Shown here piece by piece: positions 1 through 9,222 of a DNA stretch of 22,482 nt (within the stretch, counting starts at the first letter, position 1; every line of letters starts with the position of its first letter). The notes under the pieces were generated by a model. It was given only the letters and a program-made list of their open reading frames with translations, had not been told where the DNA came from and made no database searches. A program made the translations under genes and the position numbers. This DNA comes from Chara braunii (taxonomy: Eukaryota; Streptophyta; Charophyceae; Charales; Characeae). The DNA lies in assembly GCA_003427395.1 (NCBI GenBank), contig BFEA01000064.1, positions 3,732,221-3,754,702 of the forward strand. Direction: 5' to 3'.

Positions 1-956
1 TGCGGCGTCACATAATGTCCCAAGTACTCCAGCTCCTGCCGCGCAAATTCGCACTTGTCGCGGTTGGCTTTGTACTTGGCTTGTCGTAGCCGCTCCAAAA
101 CGGTGCGCAGGTGTTCCACATACTCCTCGAAACTCCAGCTGTACACCAGGATGTCGTCGAGGTAGATAAGTACATAACGATCCAGCATGTTTCGGAACTC
201 CGTTGCCATAGCCGCTTGGAAGGTAGTTGGGGCATTTGTAAGGCCAAATGGCATGACCAGCCATTCGAAATGCCCATATCACGTCTTAAACGCGGTCTTG
301 TAGCGATCCTCCTTCCGAATCTCGAGTTGGTGATATCCCGACTTGAGGTCCAGCTCGGAGAAGAACTTGGCGCCGCCCAGTCGCTCGAGAAGATCGTCGA
401 TGCGTGGGAGAGGGCCGGCGTTTCTGATCGTCTACGCGTTGAGCTTGCGATAATCGATGCACAATCGCAAATCCTTGTTCTTCTTCCGGACGAAGAGAAC
501 AGGGGCACCGTATGGCGATGAGCTGGGCCGAATCCAACCTTTCTCCAGAAGGTCGTCGAGTTGTGCCCGAAGCACACTTAACTCTTCCTCGCTCATTCGA
601 TAGATGCAACTCGCGTGGAGGTACGACCCCGTCCTCGAGGATGATCTCGCGCCTTCGAACACGTCACTGTAGGCGTCGAGAAGTTCGGTGATGCGTGGAT
701 CCGAAGATGAGTCCGCCGATGACGCGTCTTGGGGCGGGAAGGCGTGGAGAAAACACACCCCCATCTCCTCGATGTCGTCTCTGATGATGGAAGCTTGCAT
801 GCTTGCGGCAGATACCACGTGACAGCTGACTGAAGGGTGAGGAGGAGCTACCGTGCATGGGACTAGTACTCCGTTCCGATCACGAATGTGAACGGTGCGG
901 CGGTAGAAGTTCACCAGGTGATCCTCGCTTCGCTGCCATGCCATGCCCAAGATCAT
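1..956 (-). pseudogene. Reverse transcriptase region of Ty3/gypsy Pol (5' part, broken)
   Basis: RNA-dependent DNA polymerase of the element. The linker motif FDMILGMAW is followed by LLDAYSDVF, then the RT entry YRMSEEELSVLRAQLDDLLEKGWIRPSSSPYGAPVLFVRKKNKDLRLCIDYRKLN. After the in-frame TAG at 432-434 the same frame reads the palm ([14 protein letters not shown]). It then meets TGA at 279-281 and continues through the FGLTNAPTTFQ motif to the catalytic YLDDILVYS at about 149-164 and the thumb-side CEFARQELEYLGH. Around 605-660 the conserved hydrophobic stretch (REIILEDGVVPP) lies in another frame, so two compensating indels flank it. Both stops look like C-to-T changes of CAG and CGA-type codons, as expected for methylated, silenced DNA. 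The gene is truncated by the window edge. Confidence 0.93.
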
Positions 957-1740
957 GTCGAATTGGTGTCCAGAATGTTTAAGGACACCGCCTCACTTGC
1001 GTGAGGGGCAAAGTACATTGGGACGTCGTCAATGCACCGATCGATTGACTTGTGCGTGTGACCGTCCGCCAATGTGACTTGTGTGGGCTGGGACTTCCTT
1101 CGGACTCGTGGACCAAGGCCGGCGCGTATCATGAAGTCCTGACTCATGTAGTTGCGAAATGCTCCGCAATCAATCAAAGCGTTGCAGGTCGCCTCTCCAA
1201 TCTGAATGCGTACATATAGCAATAGTGCGTCGATGTCGTCGTACCGTTGCGTCTTGAACTCGCGGTCGATCTTCGCAATGTAGGCGTGAAGGTCGACAAC
1301 CTCTACTCCGGCGTCCATCAACGGAGTCGGTACTGCAGTGTGCAAGTAATCTTGCAATTGTGCCTTGAGCACGTTGCAGTGCGGTTTCGGCAAGCGACCG
1401 GACCGGGCCAGGGGTATCCATTGGAAGTCCTCAAAAGTCAACGGGTCGAGTTCTTCAAGACTTGACCATGTCGTTGAATCCCCGGCGGTAGATGACGGCG
1501 AAGCTGCCGAATCGGTTACCGATGGTGATGAAACCGTGCATGCGGTAGATTGTTGCACGTGGAGCGGTTGGTCCTGCGGTGGAACCAAGTGGACAGCATA
1601 ATCCTCGTAAGTGTACCGAGGACTTGCGACATTCGCATCCTCCCCAAATGTGTAGGAGGCCGCTAGCAAGGCGGCCGAATCTGGCGGAGTGGGGGGTGGA
1701 GTCGCCTCACCTCCCGCGAAACTCAGTTTTCCGAGTTGAG
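953..1740 (-). pseudogene. Retropepsin-like protease region of Ty3/gypsy Pol
   Basis: Aspartyl protease that would cut the Gag-Pol polyprotein. The frame enters from Gag by a -1 shift near 1730. It runs through a Pro/Ser/Thr-rich linker, a stretch reading LTFEDFQWIPLARSGRLPKPHCNVLK, and then the protease core (ALLLYVRIQIGEATCNALIDCGAFRNYMSQDFM). The position of the catalytic triplet, normally D-S/T-G, reads D-C-G at 1163-1171. Loss of the Ser/Thr would be expected to impair the enzyme, although I cannot exclude a lineage variant. The flap side (VTLADGHTH) and the hydrophobic end of the domain are visible. The frame ends at 953-955. A one-base indel at about 963 moves the conserved FDMILGMAW motif into the RT frame. 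Confidence 0.8.
1723..1732 (-). other. Candidate -1 ribosomal frameshift site at the Gag/Pol junction
   Basis: On the minus strand the heptamer GGAAAAC (1726-1732) is followed directly by the Gag stop TGA (1723-1725). Slipping one base back reads GGA-AAA and enters the protease frame, which is open across this point. The A-site half (AAAAC) is typical of slippery sites. The GGA half is not the ideal XXX but resembles GGA-type sites. No downstream pseudoknot was worked out. The frame change could equally be a decay mutation. Confidence 0.3.
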
Positions 1741-2492
1741 CCGAGGCCGCACATCCTCCTTGGCCTGATCCTGGTGAAGAGAGGTCTTGTGCTTGGTGCT
1801 GTTGCACCAGTAGCAGCAGCCGTAACGGCCGCGGTACTTGTACTCGGGTTCGGTCAAGCCGAACTTGACCCATGGTGGTGCAGGCTGTCCATTTCCGCCC
1901 GGCGATGTTGATTTCGCCTTCCCGTTCACTTGGGGTTTGCTGTTGCTTCACGGCTGGACGGGAGCCACCTGATCTCCCTCACGTGATGCTGGAGTGGCTG
2001 CTGGGTCTTCTCCACTGTCCGATTGGATTGCAGTGAACTGCTGCTGTCGCGGACCAGTTCTTACCTTCTCCACATAGGTTGGTTGCCACGTTGACTTCTC
2101 CTATGCAGCTGCCCTATTGGTCTTGATGATCTCCCTCGCCTTGTTGATGATCTCTGCGAAAGTGTTGTACTGCTCGCGATCACCAAGTGCGAGGCTGAAA
2201 GCGGCGCATGACCTGTTGTAGAACTCACGGCGCAGATGCGGAAATGGCAAGTCCAAATCGGGCGTGGCCACGATCTTTTGCCAATCCGTGAGCCAGTCAC
2301 GTGTCAGTGTGCTCCCTTGAGCCATCGTGAAGATACGGTTGATGGCGAGTGTCGGGGCGTCGTCGACGATGAACCGCTTCTTCCATTCCTTTGTCATATC
2401 CTCCCAGGAGACCTTCTTGTACAGGTCTGAAACCTGGACGTCATGGATGGTTGCCATGTGGCTGAGCCAGATCAGACATCCTCCCTTGGTGT

Positions 2493-2530
2493 TGATGAAC
2501 AAAGCACTGATGAACAGAGCACTGATGAAC
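2493..2530 (-). repeat. 15-bp tandem repeat inside gag, three partial copies
   Basis: The start of the unit (tgatgaacaaagcac / tgatgaacagagcac / tgatgaac) recurs at 2493, 2508 and 2523. It keeps the frame and duplicates five residues (FISAL) in the capsid part. This is probably a private slippage event of this copy. Confidence 0.75.
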
Positions 2531-3460
2531 AGATGGTCAGGGACCTCGTGAATCCCCAACTCCGTTGTAAATCCTTGCCACCAGACGACCGGGTCTTGAT
2601 GTGTGTAGTCATCAAATTTCTCGATCTGGAACTTCGGCATCTTGTATGGCCTCGCCGAGCTATTGTTGTGGCTGTGGTCAGTCTGCTGTTGCTGACTGAT
2701 CTTGGTGTCCAGCAACTCGAACCGCTGGCTGATGGTGGCCGGCTCTGCAAAGGCACTTATGTCTCCTAGCATTGCCACTACGTGGTCAACGCGTTCCTCC
2801 AGTTGGCGGCTAGAGGGTGCACTGTTGGAAGCCCCAGAATTTGGTCCTGGTACAGCCTGTTCCAGGTCCAGTACACGGGAAATTGAGTGCCCGTGTTGCA
2901 TCCTCGTGGCCCTGCACCATCCGGCGGAGCTTCGCCAACTCCTGGTGCTGTGTGTTCAGATCCTGGTACTGTTGCTGCAGTTCCTGGGTCTGTCTCTCTA
3001 ACTCGGACCGTTGGTAGTTGCAAGCACATAACAACCGTGTCACGAGTTTGGAGAGGAACTCCTTATGCTGCTCTTCCGGTGTTGCCTCGTCGCCGTTCGG
3101 TTCAAAGTGCCAGAACTAGAGTCTGTCGATGTTGTTGGCTTCATGCCTCTGCAGCAGATCCTGGGCGTCCTTGCGGCGAACCTGGGCATCTGTGTCTGCT
3201 TCGGCCTGTAGTTGCAGCTTCTCTGCTGTTGCCGCTTCTTCAGCCTGTAGCTGGGCAGCCTTGGCTGCCAGCTGGCGTTGTTCCTCAACCTCGATGACAG
3301 CGAGCTGAGCCTGGAAGCGCTTTTTGTAGTCGGCAATGGGCTCATTGGCGAGTTGGCCTGGCAGGCCCGTCATGTTGTTGACGTGGCACTGCTGACGTGT
3401 CACTGTAGCTGACGGCTAAGAAAAATTGGAGCTACTTAGGAAATCATTACGACAAGCCGC

Positions 3461-3825
3461 CCATCAATCCTCTTTACCTCACTCCGGCAAGACTTATTGC
3501 AGCAGAGCCACCATCTCCGTTGCTGCTTTACCCTATTTCAATCGTACCAGCTAGCCCCCGCACTATTAGGACGCTTGATATCCCACCATCTACTTTTCCC
3601 ACTCACCTCTTTTTTTCACCATTCAAAAAAGACTCAGACACCCCCAATCCATCCCCTGTACCCCACTCCGACAAGACTTACTGCAGCAGAGCCACCATCT
3701 CCGCTGCTGTTGTACTTTATTCCCGTCCTACCAGCTAGCCCCCTTACTAGTAGGATGCGTAATATCCGACCTTCTCCTTCTCCCACTCACCTCGGTCTCT
3801 TGAGAAAACGTCTGAGCAATGCGAA
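3461..3825. repeat. Diverged tandem repeat, two copies, period about 184 bp
   Basis: The stretch from 3481 (actccggcaagacttattgc) is repeated from 3665 (actccgacaagacttactgc). The similarity continues through the agcagagccaccatctccg, taccagctagccccc and cccactcacct blocks to about 3608 and 3791. The copies differ by many substitutions and are pyrimidine-rich. No convincing protein is encoded. The repeat lies just upstream of the Gag start, where the 5' LTR or leader of the Ty3 element would be expected, so it may be a remnant of that leader. Confidence 0.75.
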
Positions 3826-3929
3826 AAACATGGAAATAGACTTCATAGGTCTTACAAATGCTCAAACCCCCTTGAAATCCCTAACAAACCCTTCCAAAGC
3901 ATTCCAACACTGTCCTACTCCCTGCCGAG

Positions 3930-4150
3930 CTCTTCCAGGTCTCACACCCCCGCATCCTGCTGGGTCACAGGGCAACACAACCCACCCCAGCTCTGACCAG
4001 CATCGTCCCAGCACCAACCCTTAGTTGTCCCGTGGAATGCCCACCCCAAAGCATCCCCAGATCTCTCTACCAGGCCTCACGCTCCTGCATCAGCAGGTCA
4101 CAGGGCAAAACCTTAGCACCGGCCAGCGTCGTTCTAGCATTGAACAGCAG
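3930..4150. repeat. Second diverged tandem repeat, two copies, period about 135 bp
   Basis: The block from 3935 (ccaggtctcacacccc, then gcatcctgctgggtcacagggcaa and accagcatcgtcccagcacc) recurs from 4070 (ccaggcctcacgctcc, gcatcagcaggtcacagggcaa, gccagcgtcgttctagca). There is no gene in it. Confidence 0.65.
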
Positions 4151-4940
4151 CAGGTCACTGAGTATACCAGCATGATTGCCCTCGTGCAAGGGGATTGACT
4201 GCCCAGGGCACCATCCTACCAAGGCACCTCAGGCCGTCACCCCAACAGGAAAATGATGTCCCCTCACTGACTTGTGCGGAGCAGCAGAGGAGGATTGTGC
4301 CGGCTCTTGCAGAGGGCTTGATCTCCTGTCATTGCGCTTTGGGGGTGGCATTCAGTCGACCCGCCCAAGACCCTCACCCTCCAACTGCCGCGCTATGCCA
4401 AACACAATTTTCTTTTTCCTTTTGTTTTTCCTTCTCGTCCAACCGTCGCACTGCGCAGCGCAGTGCAAGGAACCAAAACTTTTGATGCGGTAGTGGGACT
4501 TGGCCCCCGCTCACATAGTGGCAGCAAATCACAAAAGACACGAGCCGAACTTTCTGGCAATTGCGAAAATGGTGCCTTGCGTGGTCACACAGCGCCAGAC
4601 CCAAATCCTTCTTCTTTTTTCAACAAAGTTCGTTTCAAATTTTCCTTTCTCAAACCCTCCAACTGAGAAAAAAAAAATTGCCCTACCAAAGATCCCAACT
4701 CAGTGATCTCAAGGAGGGGACAAAAGTATGGTAAGAGTAATAAACGCAACTGAGCTGACTTAAAGACGATGGGGTTACAAAAAGGTGAGATGGATGGAAC
4801 ACTGAACCTGTGGTAGGGGTAATGGGCCAGAAAGTTGGGCAATAAAGATTTTCGGAGGTAAAAAATGACCCCGAGGACGATTTCAGGCCAGATACTTTAT
4901 CTATTTTGACAAAAGACAAGGCGGGAAACCTGTCATTTAC
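4151..4940. other. Non-coding stretch without recognisable gene
   Basis: Short open frames exist but none has recognisable domains or biased composition beyond chance. One near-perfect palindrome lies at 4448-4466, with arms GCACTGCGC and GCGCAGTGC around a single A. An A-rich/T-rich patch lies near 4610-4680. Confidence 0.5.
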
Positions 4941-5060
4941 GGGCATGCAGTAGGAAGTGGAGACTTGAACCACCAGTACTTGGCCCATACATCGGCCGCG
5001 GGCGTTTCCCGTTAAACCACCAGTACTTGGCCCAGCTATCGGCCGCGGGAAAAAAAAGAG
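4930..5060 (-). repeat. Short tandem duplication with weak tRNA-like A and B boxes
   Basis: aaccaccagtacttggccc occurs at 4968 and again at 5015 (period 47), each followed by a tatcggccgcggg-like block. On the minus strand, TGGTTTAACGG resembles a Pol III A box. GGTTCAAGTCT, 48 nt downstream, resembles a B box (8 of 10 fixed positions). The T-stem pairs poorly, so this is at best a decayed tRNA-derived sequence. Confidence 0.35.
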
Positions 5061-5490
5061 TAGAAACGCTTCTAGTCGGATAAATTTGGGCGCTCCTGTA
5101 GTAGACCGTACGTTTCCTAAAATTGTGGTGCGTTAACGCGCACGACTCTAGGAAGTACCGTGGTTTAAATGGAACAGCTTGCATGATAATCTGAAAGGTT
5201 GACTCCCAGGCCCCTGGGAAGATTTCTTCTGCTGAACCTTGACTTGCTCAAGGCTTACTGAAGATATTACCTGGGCCTCCTTGGATTGCTATAGCTTGGA
5301 GTTCTGGAGTAACCATTCGGATGCTTCCACTGTAACATCCTCTCCAACCATCAAATTTTGGCAATTGAGTCATAAAAGGCCCTAGTGTGGGGGGGAAGGG
5401 GACAAGGGAGGAGGGAGGGGGGGGAGGGAGAGAGAGGACTTTTTGGACTAATCTTTGGCCGGAAGTGGCGTATCTAGAGGACTTTTTGCC
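5061..5490. other. Non-coding stretch with purine-rich patch
   Basis: Nothing gene-like was found. A G/A-rich patch (about 5389-5440, runs of up to eight G) is the only compositional feature. Confidence 0.5.
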
Positions 5491-5494
5491 ATGA

Positions 5495-5768
5495 TGTCAG
5501 GCTGCTCCATCTATTCGTGGGGAGTAGCACCTGTTGGAAACAGCGTCTAGCATCCCTTAGATACAACAAGACAGACACTACTTATTTTTTTTCATCTGTT
5601 CCTGGACTGTGGTCTTTACCATATGTCCGTCCCAAAGCTCCATTCACCTATAGGACTGCAGAGAATACCCTCCCTATCATAGAGCTCTCTGTTTCCCTAG
5701 ATCCAACCCTTTTTTAATCGCTGGAGTAAAAGGATTTCAATCTTTGCATGTCGGTATCAAAAAGGTGA
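5495..5768. repeat. Dispersed ~270-bp repeat, copy 1
   Basis: Related in direct orientation to 8466-8740. Shared blocks in order: gctcgtccatctat-like start, gcacctg..ggaaaca, ttcatctgttcctggactgtg, tcccaaagct-cattcac, aataccatccctatcat-aagctct, ttttttaatcgctggagtaaaaggattt and ttgcatgtcggtat. Neither copy has an open frame conserved with the other, so it is more likely a non-coding element or a gene fragment than a gene. Confidence 0.85.
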
Positions 5769-5873
5769 CGTACCAGCTTCTATACTTGAACGAGCTTCCG
5801 AAGCCCTGCGTTTTGTTATTCGTTCTTTTCGATCTCTAATGGGCTTAAAAAGGAGAAGAGGGGGGGGGGATGA

Positions 5874-5875
<2 letters not shown>

Positions 5876-5928
<53 letters not shown>
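5876..5928. repeat. 53-bp uninterrupted G homopolymer
   Basis: Positions 5876-5928 are all G on the plus strand, preceded by a nine-G run at 5861-5869. A run this long may be a real microsatellite with strong G-quadruplex potential. It may also be an artefact of two-colour sequencing, where no signal is called as G. The polyglycine and polyproline frames across it are meaningless. Confidence 0.9.
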
Positions 5929-5931
<3 letters not shown>

Positions 5932-7130
5932 TCCTTCTTTTTGGTTGGTGGTATGCATGAGATCAACAGTCGACGAGGCCATCCTACTTTGTAAGCGCGC
6001 TAGGAAATTTGATTGGAAGTTGAGAATTCTGGAATTTCTAGCTGCGCTCCCCGCTGACATATCCTTTCTTGCAAATGAATGTACCTAAATCTTCCCTTGA
6101 ATGCTCTGTGATTTTCAGTACATTCTGAATAGACGTAGGATTCTTGCCGCGGCCAGTCTTGTGCGTGGATATAATTTTTGAATTTCTCAATCTTGAATTA
6201 GCGTTAGAACTAGGATGAGTGAAATGTTATTGTTTTGGTGCCTTTTCTTTTCTGTATCGGCGCTATGTATGCAAACTTCCCTCGCTTCCTACCATCCCTG
6301 CACCATCTTTTCCTCTCTCTTCTTTGCGCCTTCTTTCCTCCATCTGTAATTGATTTCCATCTCCTCTCCCTACACGCTCCTGTCCCGCTCCTTTTCGTTT
6401 GAATCTTGGTTCCGCTCGGCACTACTGTTCGCGCTCTCCTTCTTCCCGCCTTCGGGGACTCCCAACCTATTCCCCCCCTTCAGGGTACTCAAGCCATCAG
6501 GCGACATCATGTAAGGAGGATACTCCCCTCACGTTGTAATCCGATTGGTTGTGAAGGAACCCGCGAGATCGATATGGCTTTCCTCGGGTGATTTACCCAA
6601 GCTTTCCCTTCGCCCCCTCCTACCTCCACCCCATTCCTACTCATCTTCTATCGTCATCTTCGCAACTATAAAATCCGCATGCGCATCCGAAAAGCTCTCT
6701 CTCAACTCATCTGCCATCTTTCGGGAAGTCATGGCTAGATAATGTGCATGTACGGCGAGTCGAAAAGTCCTGACGAGTTGAGTGCAGTTTTGCAAGGCTG
6801 TGTGTCGGGTGGCAGCAACAAAATGCGGGATTTGGGTAAGCCGGTGTAGAAGCTGAGTTAGCGGGGTGACAATTGTTGTGCGGTGAGGTTGGTATGTGGC
6901 GGTCAGGATCGCCAATACCAGGGTAAGAAAGATGTGTGTGTACAAGTGGTTGCATGACCCGTAGCCATGGTCAGAGAGCAGAAGGCTTGTGCGCCTTCAA
7001 TCGTCAGTTCCTCCTCTGCTTATACTGAAAGTTAAGTTCACGACGATTCATCGATTTTAATTATCAGATCTACCTGTGTGCTCATAACTCCTTATTTGTC
7101 TTAGTCCCCTTCTTCGGTCAAACTATGACT
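5929..7130. other. Non-coding stretch, pyrimidine-rich in part
   Basis: No gene recognised. The plus strand is notably C/T-rich at about 6240-6480 and 6600-6720, which on the minus strand gives spurious Arg/Lys-rich frames. No splice-linked coding pattern was seen. Confidence 0.45.
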
Positions 7131-7138
7131 CTCTCTGT

Positions 7139-7190
7139 TGATATTTTCTGCTGATATTTTCTGCTGATATTTTCTGCTGATATTTTCTGT
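7139..7190. repeat. 13-bp tandem repeat, four copies
   Basis: The unit tgatattttctgc is repeated at 7139, 7152, 7165 and 7178. The last copy ends in t. A short CT microsatellite follows at about 7226-7240. Confidence 0.95.
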
Positions 7191-7240
7191 CTTAGAAAGA
7201 CTATCTCTTTCGACCTCATCTTCTTTCTCTCTCTCTCTGA

Positions 7241-8460
7241 TGATATTTTCTTCATGAATGTTTTCATAACTCCCTCATCCCTATCAACTTCCGAGGTCAT
7301 ATCCTGCTCGTCTGATTGGATTCAATCAGATCTCGAGAGGACAAGCATCGTTGAGTCTAAAGAGACCAGCAGGAACAAACGATTTTTCTTCGTCCCTCTC
7401 TCTGCTCTGTTGTATTTGATGGTTAATGCAGGAGTGATCTCTCATACACATGTATCAATTGAGTTGTTACCCCGATGAAGAGGATAAAACCGCAATATAA
7501 TATAATCAATATGACGCACGCTTAACTATTCGCACGAATGAAAAATGGTCGTTCTCTTGACTAATCGGATTGCATGGACTTACACTTTGGATTGGTTTCC
7601 ACGATGGTTGAAACATAATGCATATCGTGATGTTTATTTGTTATTTTGATCGAATAACTAATTGATTAGACATACGCAACCAACCTCTCTTATGTTGTGT
7701 GGACCGATTGCCCTAATCTGAGCGGGCATCGACTTCCCGTATCCCCGCCACGCTCATTCTCGTATAATGAGGAAATAATATGTGTATGTGAGCGAGCCGT
7801 ACAAGAAACCGTCACCTAGATCGGTGAACGGTACTATTTCCCTCTTGAAGCAAAGTGCTCAGGATTCGTAGGCACTGATTTTGTCATTATTGATATTCAT
7901 TTTTCCCCGTACTCATTGTTATTGCCTTTTAACGAGTTGATTGTCATCCCATGGACGGTGATATCACATCATTGGCCCAACACTTCGTGTAACGATTGTC
8001 GTCGCACAGAGCGTTATCGAGAAAAAGAGGATCCACCACCGGACACGAGGCGAGGACGAACATAAGGGAAAAACAACCAGACTGAGATCATCCACGTCGA
8101 ATTTCGGACTTTGTAACAAACGACGTTGACACTTAATTCGAAAACGAGATCTCACGTTCGTACCTCGCCTTTTTGTTCGAAAAGACGTCGAGTAGCATGC
8201 ATGAAAGTTCGAAGATACTTTTTGGATTAAACGAATGTTTGAACGCAGCGGGCTCTATTTCTTTCCCGTACAACAATGACCATTTCTCACTAATCCAGAA
8301 CCACACGGGGGATTCCATTTTCATTTGTGTCCCCACATTCAATTTTCTCAACAATCATTCAAATTTTGTTGTTCTTTTAAGGCCTATTCCACGTATTTTA
8401 CCACTCCAACTGGAAGATAGCACAGGGTGTGTGGTTAAATATCACACGGTGGTGAGTGAA
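7241..8460. other. Non-coding stretch
   Basis: No gene recognised. One imperfect hairpin is visible at 7808-7832, with arms ACCGTCACC and GGTGaACGGT and loop tagatc. Short frames here lack family motifs. Confidence 0.45.
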
Positions 8461-8465
8461 CCCCC

Positions 8466-8740
8466 ATGACAGAGGGCTTAACATGTTAGGCTCGTCCATC
8501 TATGATGCGGAGAAGCACCTGCCGGAAACAAGGTCCAACAAATTAAACATTGCTCATTTTCTTTCATCTGTTCCTGGACTGTGATCTTTACTATATGACT
8601 GTCCCAAAGCTTCATTCACTTGTAAGACCGCAAAGAATACCATCCCTATCATAAAGCTCTTTATTTCCTTGGACTCAGACCTTTTTTTAATCGCTGGAGT
8701 AAAAGGATTTGAGCCTTTGCATGTCGGTATAAAAAATCGA
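8466..8740. repeat. Dispersed ~270-bp repeat, copy 2
   Basis: Direct-orientation partner of 5495-5768, about 2.97 kb downstream, with the same ordered blocks and scattered substitutions and small indels. The best-conserved part is the 3' half (atcgctggagtaaaaggattt ... ttgcatgtcggtat). On the minus strand this copy keeps an 80-residue frame that the other copy breaks with stops. Confidence 0.85.
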
Positions 8741-8961
8741 TGCCTTTCCATTTGGATATACTCCAATGAGATAACGCGACCGACCAACGACCTCAATGTC
8801 TTAGCTTACTGAAAAATGTGAATTGTTCTGTATTGTCCAATATCTCCGTTGTTCCTCGGTCCTTCGCAGTTCCAGTAGTTTGCAGCCCATCCCATTGTTT
8901 TCTTTTTGGATCCCCTTCCCCAAATCCCCTTTGTCGGGTTTGAACTTCACGTACATTCTCA

Positions 8962-9035
8962 TGTAGGTTTGCTCAGTGGGTTTCATGCTTGAGCATCACT
9001 GTGTAGGTGCAGGGTTCTAATCCCGATCCCATCGC
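8962..9035 (+). repeat. tRNA-derived SINE-like segment, copy 1
   Basis: An A box TTGCTCAGTGG (8969-8979; 8 of 9 fixed consensus positions) and a B box GGTTCTAATCC (9013-9023) are 44 nt apart, the spacing found in tRNA genes. An anticodon-like stem GCATC/GGTGC (8993-8997/9006-9010) with an 8-nt loop runs straight into the T-arm (GGG TTCTAAT CCC). The acceptor stem does not pair, so this is not a working tRNA gene. A related segment lies on the minus strand at 18870-18935. No clear SINE body or tail was delimited. Confidence 0.6.
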
Positions 9036-9222
9036 TTTTGATGACCCAAGGAGAATGGCCTGGGCGAGTCAACGTTGGTAGCGCTCTGGGGTCAGTGGTG
9101 CATGGAAATGAGGGAACGTCAGGCAAGGCGGAAGTGGCTGCTCAGGTCCTGCTACGGCCGGTCGGGACACATTCAAGGAAAGAACTCTCAGGTTGGATTC
9201 ATGGCTCAACTACGATGCTTGT
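9036..9222. other. Non-coding stretch, possible body of the SINE-like element
   Basis: No gene or recognisable family. It lies directly downstream of the tRNA-like head, where the body of a SINE would be. Confidence 0.3.

Larger units (their letters stand above)
1..3403 (-). mobile_element. Ty3/gypsy LTR retrotransposon, partial and decayed
   Basis: Read on the minus strand, this stretch carries Gag, a retropepsin-type protease and the first part of a reverse transcriptase, in the Ty3/gypsy order. The window edge cuts it inside RT, so RNase H, integrase and the 3' LTR lie outside. No LTR, primer-binding site or TG...CA boundary could be recognised upstream of Gag (above 3403). The reading frame changes near 2885, 1730, 963 and within about 605-660. 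In-frame stops lie at 3116-3118, 2101-2103, 1948-1950, 432-434 and 279-281. This is a dead copy. The coiled-coil Gag N-terminus recalls Chara-type elements, but that is from memory. Confidence 0.92.
1723..3403 (-). pseudogene. Gag polyprotein of Ty3/gypsy element (broken)
   Basis: Structural protein that would form the retrotransposon particle and bind its RNA. From the probable start at 3403 an N-terminal part rich in Gln, Ala and Glu (reads ...QRQLAAKAAQLQAEEAATAE...) looks like a coiled coil. It reaches a TAG at 3116-3118 and resumes in the same frame to about 2885. A one-base shift then leads into the capsid-like part (2101-2901 frame; motifs FDDYTHQDPVVWWQGF, WEDMTKEWKKRF, FYNRSCAAFSLALGDREQYNTFAEIINKAREI). 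After a TAG at 2101-2103 and a TGA at 1948-1950 the same frame gives a nucleocapsid with one zinc-knuckle-like motif at 1774-1815, spaced C-x2-C-x4-H-x4-H. The usual last ligand is Cys, so this is a variant or a decayed knuckle. FISAL is duplicated by a 15-bp tandem repeat near 2493-2530. Confidence 0.85.

Noticed and set aside
111-521. 136-residue plus-strand open frame at the left end
   Set aside because: Antisense shadow of the Ty3/gypsy reverse transcriptase.
3404-3480. 5' LTR end or primer-binding site of the Ty3 element
   Set aside because: No TGGTATCAGAGC-like primer-binding site and no LTR repeat could be found above the Gag start.
3497-4024. 175-residue plus-strand open frame
   Set aside because: Pro/Ser/Thr-rich reading of C/T-rich tandem repeats. 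The two repeat copies do not keep the same frame.
4448-4466. Palindrome as a transcription terminator or operator
   Set aside because: No gene or T run beside it. A single isolated palindrome in eukaryotic non-coding DNA does not support a role.
5757-6088. Polyproline and polyglycine proteins on the two strands
   Set aside because: Both are readings of the G homopolymer.
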